A stretch of DNA of 64,000 nt from positions 6,375,501-6,439,500 of the forward strand of contig CM034102.1 of NCBI GenBank assembly GCA_019914945.1, written 5' to 3'. Positions within the stretch are counted from its first letter, which is position 1. Every line of letters starts with the position of its first letter. Source of the DNA: Typha latifolia. Lineage: Eukaryota; Streptophyta; Magnoliopsida; Poales; Typhaceae. This document shows, piece by piece, positions 23,775-35,100 of the stretch. A program made the position numbers and the translations under genes. The notes beneath the pieces were generated by a model, which made no database searches, was not told the origin of the DNA, and saw only the letters and a list, made by a program, of their open reading frames with translations.

Positions 23775-26700
23775 ATGGCAGGCCGGCGGGAAGGCCCACT
23801 GATGCGAGCCAATGGGCTGCCCTCCCGTGGATCTCGGATCGCCATGGCCGTCGCCGTCGGCGTTCTCCTCGGCTGCATCTGCGCCTTCTTCTACCCCGAT
23901 GGTCTTTTCCAGAGCGCTCGATGGCATCAAGTACCCTTCTTTCTATCCCCTCTTTCTCGATCTGTTGAGTTATTTCGATCCAAATTTGAAATCTTTTAGC
24001 AAAGCAAGCAATACTTGTCTATAGACTTGAGGTGATGAAGTTTCTTTATTGCTCAATCCTGTTGGGAAGAGAAATTTAGCGAAATTCTTATTTTTTAACG
24101 AATCAATGGCATTAGGTAAAGTTACTCTTTTTTGGATTTATTTTGTTAGTTAATGTTATAGGACTATATCGTGGAGACTTGGCAAGTGTGAATTTTCTGA
24201 AATAAGGTTTCTCGCATCAGGAATCGGAATTTGTACTTGGGAAATACAGTTGTTGATCTCCTGTATTTGAGAGGAAGTTGAAGAGAAAGATTCCATGTCG
24301 GCTCACTTTTCTATTTTGATTGTATGATGATTTTACCTCGATTGAATTTTAAATCTGGAAATTAGTAGGCTGTAAATTTAATGTTGGTATGAACATTATT
24401 GCTGCACTGACTAGGGATTATATATCCAATAGCGAGGAGAAAATAGTCCCCTTTTTTATTGGTTAAACCAATCTGGTAAATAGTCTGCTGAAAAAATTGA
24501 TCACATTAGTCATCCATTCCAATAACCTTTTGTTGATATGCATATTTAATTGAATATTTTCTGTTGAACTATATTACATAATATCAGTTTTCAAGTTGTC
24601 TTCCTTTTCTTTTCTTATTTCTTCCTTGGGTATAGAAATGGTTCTTGAAGCTTGGAAAATGCGCAAGTGAAAATAGTTTTATTGGTTGTAGTTCATGTTA
24701 ATCACTTAGGGGTATAACTGAATCGGTTTCAGTCAGATATGAATATCCATTTAATTTTGTTGGGTTCAAATATGCACAAAGATTAAATCCATAATCTTAT
24801 TCTAAATCAACAAGTCACAACTTTTGGCACTCAATTATGACAATTTACTAGCTAAAATTAGAGTACAATATTTTAATCTATCTCCCCAAAAATGATACAA
24901 GCTTAACATATTAAGTAGACATAATACTAGACAAAGGTTATTTTTTGAGAGATTCAAAATTATTCATACTATATAGAATTACATTAAATCAAGACTTCTA
25001 TTTATATAATTTAAGTATTGACTATATAACCATTGTCTACGGGCTTAATAGAACTACTTAAATATCAGTCGGTGCTCAGATTGATATTTAGTCAGGATCC
25101 TCTTCTTATCTAGATCTGATAGGATCTGACATGACCCGGCCCAGCCCGACTCGAATCTGACCCGTTTATTAAACGGATTGGAATATTGAGATCCATTTAA
25201 TACTCTGTTGCTTTTATAGTAGGTATAAGCTAGCTAATGTGCCATCCTTTTGTAGAAGCAGAAGCTAGGATGCTTCTTCTATCACATAATAACAATCATG
25301 AACCAAAACTTGCAGCATTCGTGAATTCTGGTGACCAAATTTAGTGGTTTTTATTGAGTAACTCTTGTTAAGAAAGTAAGAAAGGAAAAAAAAAACGTAT
25401 CTTCCATTAAAGAACCATCCGTAATACTATGCAGCTATTCAGTTATTAGCAAGATTGTCCTAGTTGCACTGAGTTTATAACAACAGAACAACTTGCCTTA
25501 AACTGTAGAAGTGATGCAATCAAGAATTTATTTCTTATTCACGACATACTAGTGTTAGCAATCAAATATTGCTGTTGTTGTCATGGTCCAAGTCTTATAT
25601 GGTGTTAATTATGAACTTATCTTTGCAACACGAATTTTAATAGAGAAGGTCATCATCTTTCCTCTTATTTGTTACATGAGTTTTACTGAACTTAGTAGTC
25701 TTATGTGATGGCACAGAAACTCAGAGAAAATACTAAAATATTAGAAGCAAATGCTTTAGTTGCAGTGAAAATTTGTTTATATGGAAAAAAAAGTTTCAAA
25801 AGTGGCATCAAGGGGATTAATTAGTCACCTTGTTACTGGAAGATGATGCAGTAAAGATGGATTCCAACCAGAAGATGGGAAATTTGTTTTTATCGAATTT
25901 AGGTGAGCTTCTGAATGAGATTGTGAGAAAGAGTGATCGATGGTTGTGCATAGATGTTTTCGTTGATTTGCTGGAAAAGCTTAATCTAAAGATGGAAAAC
26001 AAGCGGTGGGCTATTAACTGAACTGGATAAATAGTCATGACTAAGAAATAGTAAAGTATCATTTATTAGTTCATTTTTATGGGAAAGATCTACAAGGAGG
26101 CAGTCTGTTATGATGTTTGAAACTTCAAATGCTGATCTCGCAGATTTTTTCTTGAGAAGTCGTGAGTTTATGGCAGAACTGAACAATTTATGCTTTATTT
26201 GTCCATACAAGAAGTTCGCTTTGCATTCAAAGGAGCAGAGGCTTCTATCAGAATCTAAGGTCTTGACTTACAAGGAAATTTAATTCAACTGTAGGAGGTG
26301 GACTTCAGGATGCTAGCCAGGTTGGAGGCTCGTGCAACCACTTGGAATTCTAGGGCCCTACCCAAGTTGGTGGTTGGTGCATCCAATTGACAAAGTTTTG
26401 GGACGAAACAATTGTTCACCTGAAGCGAGTTGATATATTGTGGATAAAGGATAGACTTTAAAGAAGCAAGGAATAATTGTCTGCATGTTGAGATTGAACT
26501 TGGAGAGACTCAAAGCCTTGGGAAGCACATTTAGTTTGTTCATAGTAATTTAATATTATATTATTAATTGAATTCAGTAATTGGGAAGCATATATATTCA
26601 CATCTAGGATGATAAATCCTGTCAATAGGATTCTCTTCTTTCAAGTCAAAACTGATGCGGCAATAACCGCATGCAAAATTTGATTTGCATGTACATGTGG

Positions 26701-29203
26701 GCCCTTACTGAACTAGAGAGAAAGAAGGAAAAAATAAAAAGAAAGAAGGTTTGGGGGTATCACAATTCATGTGGATAAAGTACTGAGTTCTGTTTATGAA
26801 ACTATTCCGTGAATCTTATTGTGAATGCCTGCCTCTATTTTTCCTTTTTGCTTTTCTGAATAAATTTGGGTCAGGAGTATAAGGGTGTAACTGGATATGT
26901 TTTAGGTCTTCCCTTCGTCATTCTTAACTGAGTTTTTGAGGAGTTGTGGAGTTGAGATTTGCAGATCTTACAAAATGCTCATGAGTCTGCTACCTTTTTC
27001 TGCTTTTATCTTTCTTTTCTCTCTTCCTTCTCACCGGAAACAATTGAATTAGTTACCTTATTACTGAAGTTAAATGATGACGAAATGCACTTGCATCTCA
27101 TGATTCTCATTATCACTTTAGTTTGATTGTTTCTTTCAGCTCAGATCTGAAATAGTGTCATTCTTTGATATGGATTAAGTTAGAATAATATACATTTTTG
27201 GTAAACACCAAGTACCTATGGTACATTGATATTGCACTAGACTACTAGAGTTGTATATCATATGTTCAGAAGAGATAAGCTCCAGAAGTAGCAAGCATCT
27301 GATTGTGGCTATAAGAACTGGTTTGCTGTATAATAGAACAATTTTAGTTAGTAAAGAATATCAGACAAGTATGAAGGAGATATATATGCCTTAAATATTG
27401 TTGTTGATTCAAATCTTGCTTTAGCGCCAGATACTCTGAAAAGTTGGACTTAATAAAACCTGCAAGTCTCTACTGCTTTTTTCAAGGTAGCTTTGTTCTC
27501 TATTAAAATCTGTATCTCCCGACATTTAACTAATCATATGATTCATTTGCTCAGAAAATTGGTGTTCCACTCAAAGTATGAAAGTCTAAAATTGATATTT
27601 TGAAAATCTTTACCACCTTTTCTTCTATCAAAATAGTTGTATAAGTCTATAACATTTATACCGCCAGGTTAGTTGCATGGCATCCATATCTGATGCTATG
27701 CATCATCTTGAAATGGTGTTTTATTTTGGTATATTGGTTTAAATATATGAACTGATTAATCTCTAAATCCATTGGAGAAAGGCAAGTTATGCTTTTCACT
27801 GAAGTTTGAGAACATGTTTAAGAAATCTTAAAATGGAAACTGAGCTGTTAAAGAGGAAAATATGAATATTGAAGATATATACTGCAATTAATTTCATCCA
27901 GCTAACATTTAGTAGAAACATTAGATATTAGGTTCATTTGGACTACTTTTCCATAGGATGTATCTCGCATCTCACTACTACTTGTTTAAGCTCTCTAGGT
28001 CTTTTGCTTTCACTTTGTTGATCAAGCGTGTCCTGTAATGTTCATGACCTTAAAAAAATAATAAAATATGTCATGCAACTGCTTCTTATACTTTTCTATT
28101 ATCTTCAGGTTCATTCATCTGATTGTGAATCATCTGAGAGAGTAAACTTGTTGAACGCGGAGCTGGCATCATTATTTAAAAGGAATGCAGAACTGAAGAA
28201 ACAGGTTAAGGAGCTAAATTTGAAGCTTCAATTAGTTGGACAAGGTAAATATCCGGCTCAAGAGCAGCGCAAAGCAGGTCCTTTCGGTACTGTCAAGGCT
28301 TTGAGAACAAATCCAACTGTTATTCCTGATGTAACCGTGAACCCAAGGCTGGCCAAGATACTGGATGAGGTAGCTCTTAATAATGAGCTTATAGTTGCAC
28401 TGGCCAACTCCAACGTGAAAGAAATGCTGGAAGTTTGGTTTGATAATATCAAAAGAGTTGGTATTCCCAATTACCTTGTTGTAGCATTGGATGATAATGT
28501 AGAGAGATTCTGCAAATCAAAGCAAGTTCCTGTTTACCGAAGGGACCCTGATGAAGGCATAGACTCCATTGCAAGGACTGGTGGAAACCATGCTGTTTCT
28601 GGATTAAAATTTCGCATCCTAAGAGAATTTTTGCAGCTTGGGTACAGTGTTCTTCTATCTGATATTGATATAGTATACTTGCAAAACCCATTTGATCATC
28701 TTTACAGGGATTCTGATGTAGAATCCATGAGTGATGGTCACAACAATATGACAGCCTATGGTTACAATGATGTCTTTGATGAGCCTTCAATGGGTTGGGC
28801 GAGATACGCACACACAATGAGGATTTGGGTATATAATTCTGGTTTTTTCTATATAAGATCCACGATCCCCTCAATTGAGCTGTTGGATCGTGTAGCTGGT
28901 AGGCTATCTCATGAACCAAAGTCATGGGACCAAGCAGTTTTCAATGAAGAACTCTTCTTTCCTTCCCATCCAGGATATGATGGTCTTTATGCATCTAGGA
29001 GAACAATGGATATGTATCTCTTTATGAACAGCAAAGTTCTTTTCAAAACTGTCAGGAAAGATTCTGAACTGCGCAAGTTAAAACCAGTGATTGTGCATTT
29101 GAATTACCATCCAGATAAATTTGCAAGAATGAAAGCTGTTGTGGAGTTCTATGTCAATGGCAAGCAAAATGCACTGGAACGCTTCCCAGATGGATCAGAA
29201 TAG
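23775..29203 (+). CDS. RRA: Hydroxyproline-linked arabinosyltransferase, RRA family (GT77)
   Basis: Two exons, 23775-23930 and 28109-29203, join in phase 0 (CAA then GTT) to encode 416 aa; the intron is 4178 bp, GT...AG. RRA proteins are Golgi type II membrane enzymes. They add the second beta-arabinofuranose to arabinosylated hydroxyproline of extensins and related wall proteins. Visible features: a short basic N-terminus beginning MAGRR; one membrane anchor at residues 20-42; a charged, coiled-coil-like stem at 62-95; and a nucleotide-sugar transferase domain from about 145 to 400. That domain has [12 protein letters not shown], the metal-binding DxD as [11 protein letters not shown] (227-229), [21 protein letters not shown] and HLNYHPDK. 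Length fits the family (about 400-430 aa); the stem looks slightly shorter than in Arabidopsis. The first exon is notably GC-rich, the second is not. RRA1, 2 and 3 cannot be told apart here. No frame damage. Confidence 0.96.
23931..28108 (+). other. RRA intron 1, 4.2 kb
   Basis: Donor GTACCC at 23931 and acceptor TTCAG at 28104-28108. A possible hAT-related stretch begins TAGGGGTATAACTGAATCGG at about 24706. It contains GGATCC-like repeats, including a GC-rich GACCCGGCCCAGCCCGAC patch at 25132-25152; no clean right end was seen. The remainder is ordinary AT-rich intron DNA with no open frame that resembles a protein. Confidence 0.85.
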
Positions 29204-29640
29204 TAAACATAATTTTAAATGCAGTAATTCTCAGACATTGGTGGCGGCCAGGTTTCATGATCTCTGTTCTGCCAACATCAGAAGCACATAAAGAAACCTG
29301 CGACTTCATATAATATCCTGCATAGGAAAGCCTTGTTTTTCTTTAAAGTCCTCTTTATGAGTGCTTTACCTGAAAACTCGTCGTTTTTTAACATTTACCT
29401 TTTATTGACCTTCAGATGTAACCTCCTCTGTCTGCTAACCTCACAGCTTTAGTTTTCACTTGAGCTACAGTTATATTCGGATTCACAAAGGTCTTCTTTT
29501 CCTCTTCTTTTATTTTTAATTTTTGAAACTGCTATGCATCTTGTTCTTTAAAGCTTCACATATATATGAATGTAGTCTTTGTCAGATTTTACCTGGTCAA
29601 TGAAATGCAAGTGTTTGTGGAATAGTAGGATCTGGACTGT
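29204..29640 (+). other. RRA 3'UTR region
   Basis: Sequence after the TAG. An AATGAAA element near 29599 is a plausible near-upstream polyadenylation signal, which would end the mRNA around 29620-29640. The end is inferred. Confidence 0.4.
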
Positions 29641-31299
29641 AGAATGCAGCCTGGATAGTTTAGATAAGTTATGCACTGCTTTATTAAAATGATGGATGAT
29701 GTTTTTCACTGAGACTTGTTAATTTTACCAATTCAAATGCCTTCTTCTTTTTTTATTTATTTATAAAAGAATGTTATCCGAATTTGACAGTCAGCTTCTT
29801 TAATGGTGAGACATGTATTTGCATGATGGAGAGAAAAGCTTTGATTAGATACCTGTTGTTGCCTTCATGCCTTGTTGGCAATGGCAATAGGTAGATGTTT
29901 TAAGTGCAAAATAGAGTTTTTGACTGAAGTACTACTACAAGAAAAAATAATTCCCACAGTACAACACTCTTAAAACTATTTCTAAGACTAAGATAATATT
30001 TACCAGCTCAACGAACTACTGTCTCATACCGTGATTCTTCGTCAATTAATTACTAGACCATCATACGGCGATTAATGAATCACCTTCAAAATGAGCAATT
30101 TATTATAAAACATATTTCTCCGAAAGCGTTTTATGTGGTAAAAATGGCTATGTCTAAATATTTTTGTATATTACATATGAATGAATCGCTTTTTGAGAGA
30201 GCGATTTACTAATAATTTTTTCTTTTACAGTTTTTTAGCATCGTGGTGGAGTGAATAATTGAGTTAAGAATTAATATTAGAGATAGCGATTTGTTAAACT
30301 AAACTGACAAAAATTATGGTATATTAGAAAATAGTTTAAATAATGTCCTACTGCAAGAATTATTTTTTCCCATATTACCTTGGGAAAAAACTTGCAAAAT
30401 TACACTACTAGTTTGTAGGAGTAAAAACGGATTGGATAGTGCTCAATTTATATTTAGATTTATATTTTTGATCCGAATATAACTTCGGATACGGATATTA
30501 GACAGATAACAAAATTTAAAACTATATCCTAACTAATAAATTTAACGGTAGACTAATAAGCCTCGGAGCAATTGTAAATAATAATTTAGTTGTCTTATAG
30601 TTACATTCTTTTCTTTTCTTAAGAATATATTAAATATTTACGTCTCTCCTATTCGGGGGAGAAAAAATCTTCCCTGATCTGTCTTTTTACAAAGCAAGTC
30701 GTTCAATTTTCCTGCCTAAAAGTAGTGATTCACGTATCATGACTTTTTGACCAAATTGCCCCTGTCCTAAATTTTCTTTACTAAAATAATATCATATTTC
30801 AAATTTACTTTTAAAATGAGTCTAATTCTACTGGCTTAGACATCAAAATCCTAAACTCGCCAGTAAAATACTGAATGATGAATATTTTACCTATAAAATG
30901 AAGCTTTGATAAATGAAACGTTTCTCTATCAAATAAAATATTAAAATATTCAACGTTATACTATTTAGAAAGCGCTAAAAATCACTTTTATTTTTTAAGT
31001 CCAACATACTAAATCCATGCCTTAATAATTTTTTTTTTTTGAGATGTATTATTAGCTTGCATAATAGAAATGCTAGCAAGATCTGCGACGTAACCTTATA
31101 AAGAAGATGCTGAATTCTTTAGCAGTTTATCTGCAAAGTAACCATTAATTAATTCAACATTTTACTGATGATTTTAAAATATAAATGCTGAGCTGGCAAA
31201 ACTTAATCCATTGGTATTAATATCAAAGGGTGTGGCATCATTCCGTAAATAAAAATTTGGAGGAGGCCATTTTGGTCAAAAACTCGCATATAGAAGCAA
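29641..31299. other. Intergenic DNA between RRA and MSL
   Basis: Mostly AT-rich. At 29932 ACTACTACAAGAAAAAATAA resembles a CACTA-type terminus (CACTACAAGAAAA). A related TACTGCAAGAATTATTTTTT lies near 30350, followed by a local palindrome to about 30405, so a CACTA-derived MITE at about 29930-30410 is possible but not delimited. At 30417 GTAGGAGTAAAAACGGATTGG starts another short GGATAC-type repeat. No gene. Confidence 0.4.
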
Positions 31300-31565
31300 A
31301 ATACACGAGGTCAAAAGCACGCCAAGCAATCCCCCGTACCATCTAGAAGTCAAAACACACAAAATCCAGGCCAAGAACGAGCCACGTGCTTAATCCAACT
31401 ACTACGCAATGTCTCTTACGCGGCGAACCTTATCGACATCGCCGCCCCCTTTTTTCGCCCCTTTTCGTTGCCGTGCCGCCTTCCTTCTCCGATTCGTCGC
31501 CTCCATCTCTACTCTCTGCCTCTAATCACAGAAGAGACGATTGATTTCTCTCGATCTGAGGAACG
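31300..31565 (+). promoter_or_regulatory. MSL promoter and first, non-coding exon
   Basis: GC content rises at 31430-31565 and a CT-rich leader ends at a donor, GAACG followed by GTATGG at 31566. A perfect G-box CACGTG lies at 31383-31388 (GCCACGTGCT). The 5'UTR intron 31566-31900 ends in TTTTACAG, and the second exon starts at 31901. The transcription start is not visible; somewhere around 31430-31480 is likely. The exon is inferred from composition and splice sites. Confidence 0.5.
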
Positions 31566-31984
31566 GTATGGTCTTACATTTTCTTCGATTCGTTTTCCTT
31601 TTCATTTTCCTCTTTTTCCTCTCGGATTTTTCTTAGCAAATGTGATCGGACGCGGGAAATAGTATTCTGATCTAGTTAGATTGCATTCGTTAAATTTATT
31701 GTTTGGGTTAGGTCTCAATTAGGTTTCTATTGCTAAAGTACTGGTAATTTTGAGAAAATGGCAATTGCTGTTTGTAATTCGACGGAGATGGATATAAAAG
31801 TTAGTGTAGTTTTGAAAGAATATTTTAGAACGTAAAATCTCGTATGAAGTTACTCACCTACTGCAAGTCAAAGTTCTAAAATTATTTGTGGGTTTTACAG
31901 CAACATCTACACATCGATCTTGGGAACCTTGGCTTGGATTACTACAAAGACTCGGAATTTTGATTTGCCTCAAATTATAAGATT

Positions 31985-32112
31985 ATGTCAATTGGATGAG
32001 TTTTGGCTGCTGTCTTCATTTTTGGTCCATAAGGTTTGTTGACAATGGCTGTTGGAGTTTCCTTGCAGCTGTTCCATCAAGTTGGTGTTGCCAAAAAGTT
32101 TGGCCAAAATGA
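31985..32112 (+). promoter_or_regulatory. Two overlapping uORFs in the MSL leader
   Basis: uORF1 is ATG TCA ATT GGA TGA at 31985-31999. uORF2 starts at 31996 in another frame, overlaps uORF1's end by 4 nt, and runs 38 codons to a TGA at 32110-32112. It therefore overlaps the main coding start at 32045 by 68 nt in the +2 frame. Both lie in the exon 31901-32122. Scanning ribosomes using them would bypass or repress the main ATG. A regulatory effect is inferred from layout only. Confidence 0.5.
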
Positions 32113-35100
32113 CCAATTTAAGGTGTAAATTTGTTTCAGATATCTTACTATTTAGCATTGCACTTTGATATTTGATATGACTTAGATATTATGACTTGTT
32201 CAGAGCTCAGAAATGAAGAGTTGGCACCACTTACCGAGTATTTCTCTTTCATCATGTGCTTTGGTAAGGTTACTTTCTCTTTGTGAAAAGATAGATCAGG
32301 GAATGTTTATATTTCTCAATTTTGGCCTTATGCCTGTTCCTAGTTAGTGTCTAATTCTAGCTGATGATAAAAATAATAGAAGTTGTGTTGACATAAATTT
32401 CTACTATGTTATGACTAATTTTATTTGCTCCTTTTTATCTGGATGAATTATGTTTTGACCATGCATAATGTGAGGTTGAATATCCTCTAAATAACTTCAT
32501 ATGAGGCTGCTTAGTTGGGGGACTCGTTGAAATGGTAGTCTTACCAAACTGTTGCGTCAAATGAAAAATGAATCACATCTATCAGATATATACACATTTA
32601 GGACAGTCCCTTTATGATGTTTTAGATTCTTGTTTAAATATGTGGAAAAAGGATTTGTCCATAGCCTTTGAAATGATTTTCAGGTTAAATTTAATATGCC
32701 TATCTCCCTCCTTTTACCAAACATTACCTCACTCTGTTGATTGAGCTCTAATAAGTTTATCTAACCTTCTATGATTTAGGGATACAATGAAAGGACTAAA
32801 CTTTCTTTATGTGATATATAGTTAAATTAAGCATTAGAAAAAAAATCAATTTTCTATATATTGAGTTACAAAAGATTATCACAAATATTTAATCAGATTG
32901 AATTTGAACTTAATAATTGAAATATTAAGTGCCTAGATCAGCCTTTGAGACAAAAGAAGGTCCTACTTGAATTAAAGGAGTGTAGGTTAAAGAAAATAGA
33001 TGAATTTCAGCCTTTAGGATAAAGGGCAGTAAGAACAAAATAAAGGAAGGAAAGAGGGGAAATGAGGAGGTATTCACCCACCTGGTTATGGGGGAGAAAA
33101 GGAATAGAAGGAGGCTCGGCCAACTTGTGGGTTATTAACGGAGAAAGAAAGAGGGATGACACAATCCTCATGGAATGTGGAAAAATGATAGAAGAGAAGA
33201 GAGAGAAACAAGTGATAATCAACCTTATTTTCGACCTGATTTTCTTATGACCCTCTTTGGCCTCACTGTTTCTATATGGAGTTTACTATGGGACCTTTCG
33301 AGCCTTGGTTTAGGTGTGTTTGGGTTTTGTTTGCTTTAGAAATTAAAATACTTAGTGGCTAGTGCACTGTGGGCTTCGAGATATAGGATCAATCTCTAGA
33401 AGGTGGCTTTTAATGTGTTCAGTTAAGAAGTCATTTGGAGTCTCAGTTCGAATTGGTTATCTATTATCAATAAGGAAGTAAATAAAGACTCATTTGGGGA
33501 AGCAGTAGGAAGCGTAATTGGGAAAAGGACTAGAAATCATCCTTTAACTCAGATTTTAGTAAAGTTTTAGTCTAAATCGTGATTGAACATCTAATTCTAC
33601 AGATGTGGTCAAGCCAGCCTACTGAACTATTAATCAAATAGAAGTAGAATCTCATGCCTACATGGATTTCCTTGTGGGTTTGGGGAATCTAACTATTGAA
33701 GATATGTTCCACAAGTTGCATTCTTTCATTCAAGGATGGCCGTGCTGAAATCTGGTCGGCACGCCTTGCGTGTTGGTTCAGTAGATTTTGTGTGCTAGTG
33801 GCACGCTTTTGGTACGTCTCTAATATATTTTTTTAGAGTCTTTATATATGTTTTTGTTTTGAATATACATATTAAAACCTATATTAGAGTCTTTTATCTT
33901 TACGTAATGTTGTAAGTGACCTATTTTATTAAGGATATAACAATAGTCAAGTAGAACAATAATTCTACTCATAATATAATTGAACATCATAAGTAATTGA
34001 CAATAGCTCTATAATTAAAACCAAAATCTGATTGAATATAGTTAATCAAACATGTTCCTATATCAGTTTTAACCCAATATGAATGAAATTGACATATTAA
34101 TTTTGGATTTTTTAAAATTTGGAGAAAAAATGGGGGAAATTTAATATGCTAAAATTTTAGCTAAAAATTATAAAATTTGGATTCAGATCAACTTATATGA
34201 AGTTAATATGATATGCTCATATACCAATTTGATCCAATTTAAATGAATTTGACATATTAATTTTTAATTCTTGAAAGTTTGGGGGGGATTTTGAGGACAT
34301 CAAATTTTCCTTTGATTCCTATATTTTTAAAGATTATTTTATATAGATCTAGCATCTATGTAAAATAACCCTTACAGATAAAGGATTTAACAAAATTGAG
34401 CTAGACCTATCATTTATACATCCCAAATTAGTTTTTAAAGTGTAAAGCAAAAAATAATAAAAAAAATCTTGTGCTGATCAACATGGCTTAGCATACCTTG
34501 GCACAGGGCTGTGCTAAAGGTACAACCCGTGTCGAGTGCGGATGCATGGCTATCCTTGCTTTGATTCTTGATCTGGCTATAGATCTTCTAGAAGTTAATT
34601 ATCTAGAGTTCTACATCCACTTGAATGTTTTCAGTAAGTGCATGCCAAGCGGCATGGCTATCTTTGCTTTGATTCTTGATCTAGCTATAGATCTTCTAGA
34701 AGTTAATTATCTAGAGTTTTAGATCCATTTGAATATTTTTCAGTAAGCGCGTGTCGACCGGCATGGCTATTCTTGCTTTGATTCTTGATTTGGTTGTAGA
34801 TCTTCTAGAAGTTAATTATCTAGAGTTCGAGATCCACTTGAATATTTTTCAGTAAGTGTGTTGTGACGCCTCATTGAAATTTTAGTCAAAACCGAAGTGC
34901 TATGACAGTCCAAGGGCATCAACGTTGAAGTAGCAAAGCTTGACTCAAAAGACACTACGGTATTTAGGCCAGACTCGATTTTATCCACTGCTGGACAGGT
35001 CTCAAGCTTATCCACTACTTGATCGACAAGGGCAAAGGGCGACACCTCTTTGATCTTATCCATTTACTTCTAAATATCTAGGAAAGATATTTATTAGGGT

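Noticed and set aside
28449..28925. 158-codon minus-strand frame
   Set aside because: Shadow of the RRA second exon, whose plus-strand frame is strongly conserved.
32033..32079. Alternative short intron (AAG/GTTTGT ... TTGCAG) removing the MSL start codon
   Set aside because: Only about 46 bp, too short for a typical plant intron, and it would delete the N-terminus that matches MSL2/3 ([10 protein letters not shown]).
34498..34722. 74-codon frame repeating [19 protein letters not shown]
   Set aside because: Product of the 108-bp tandem repeat within an intron; no independent support.
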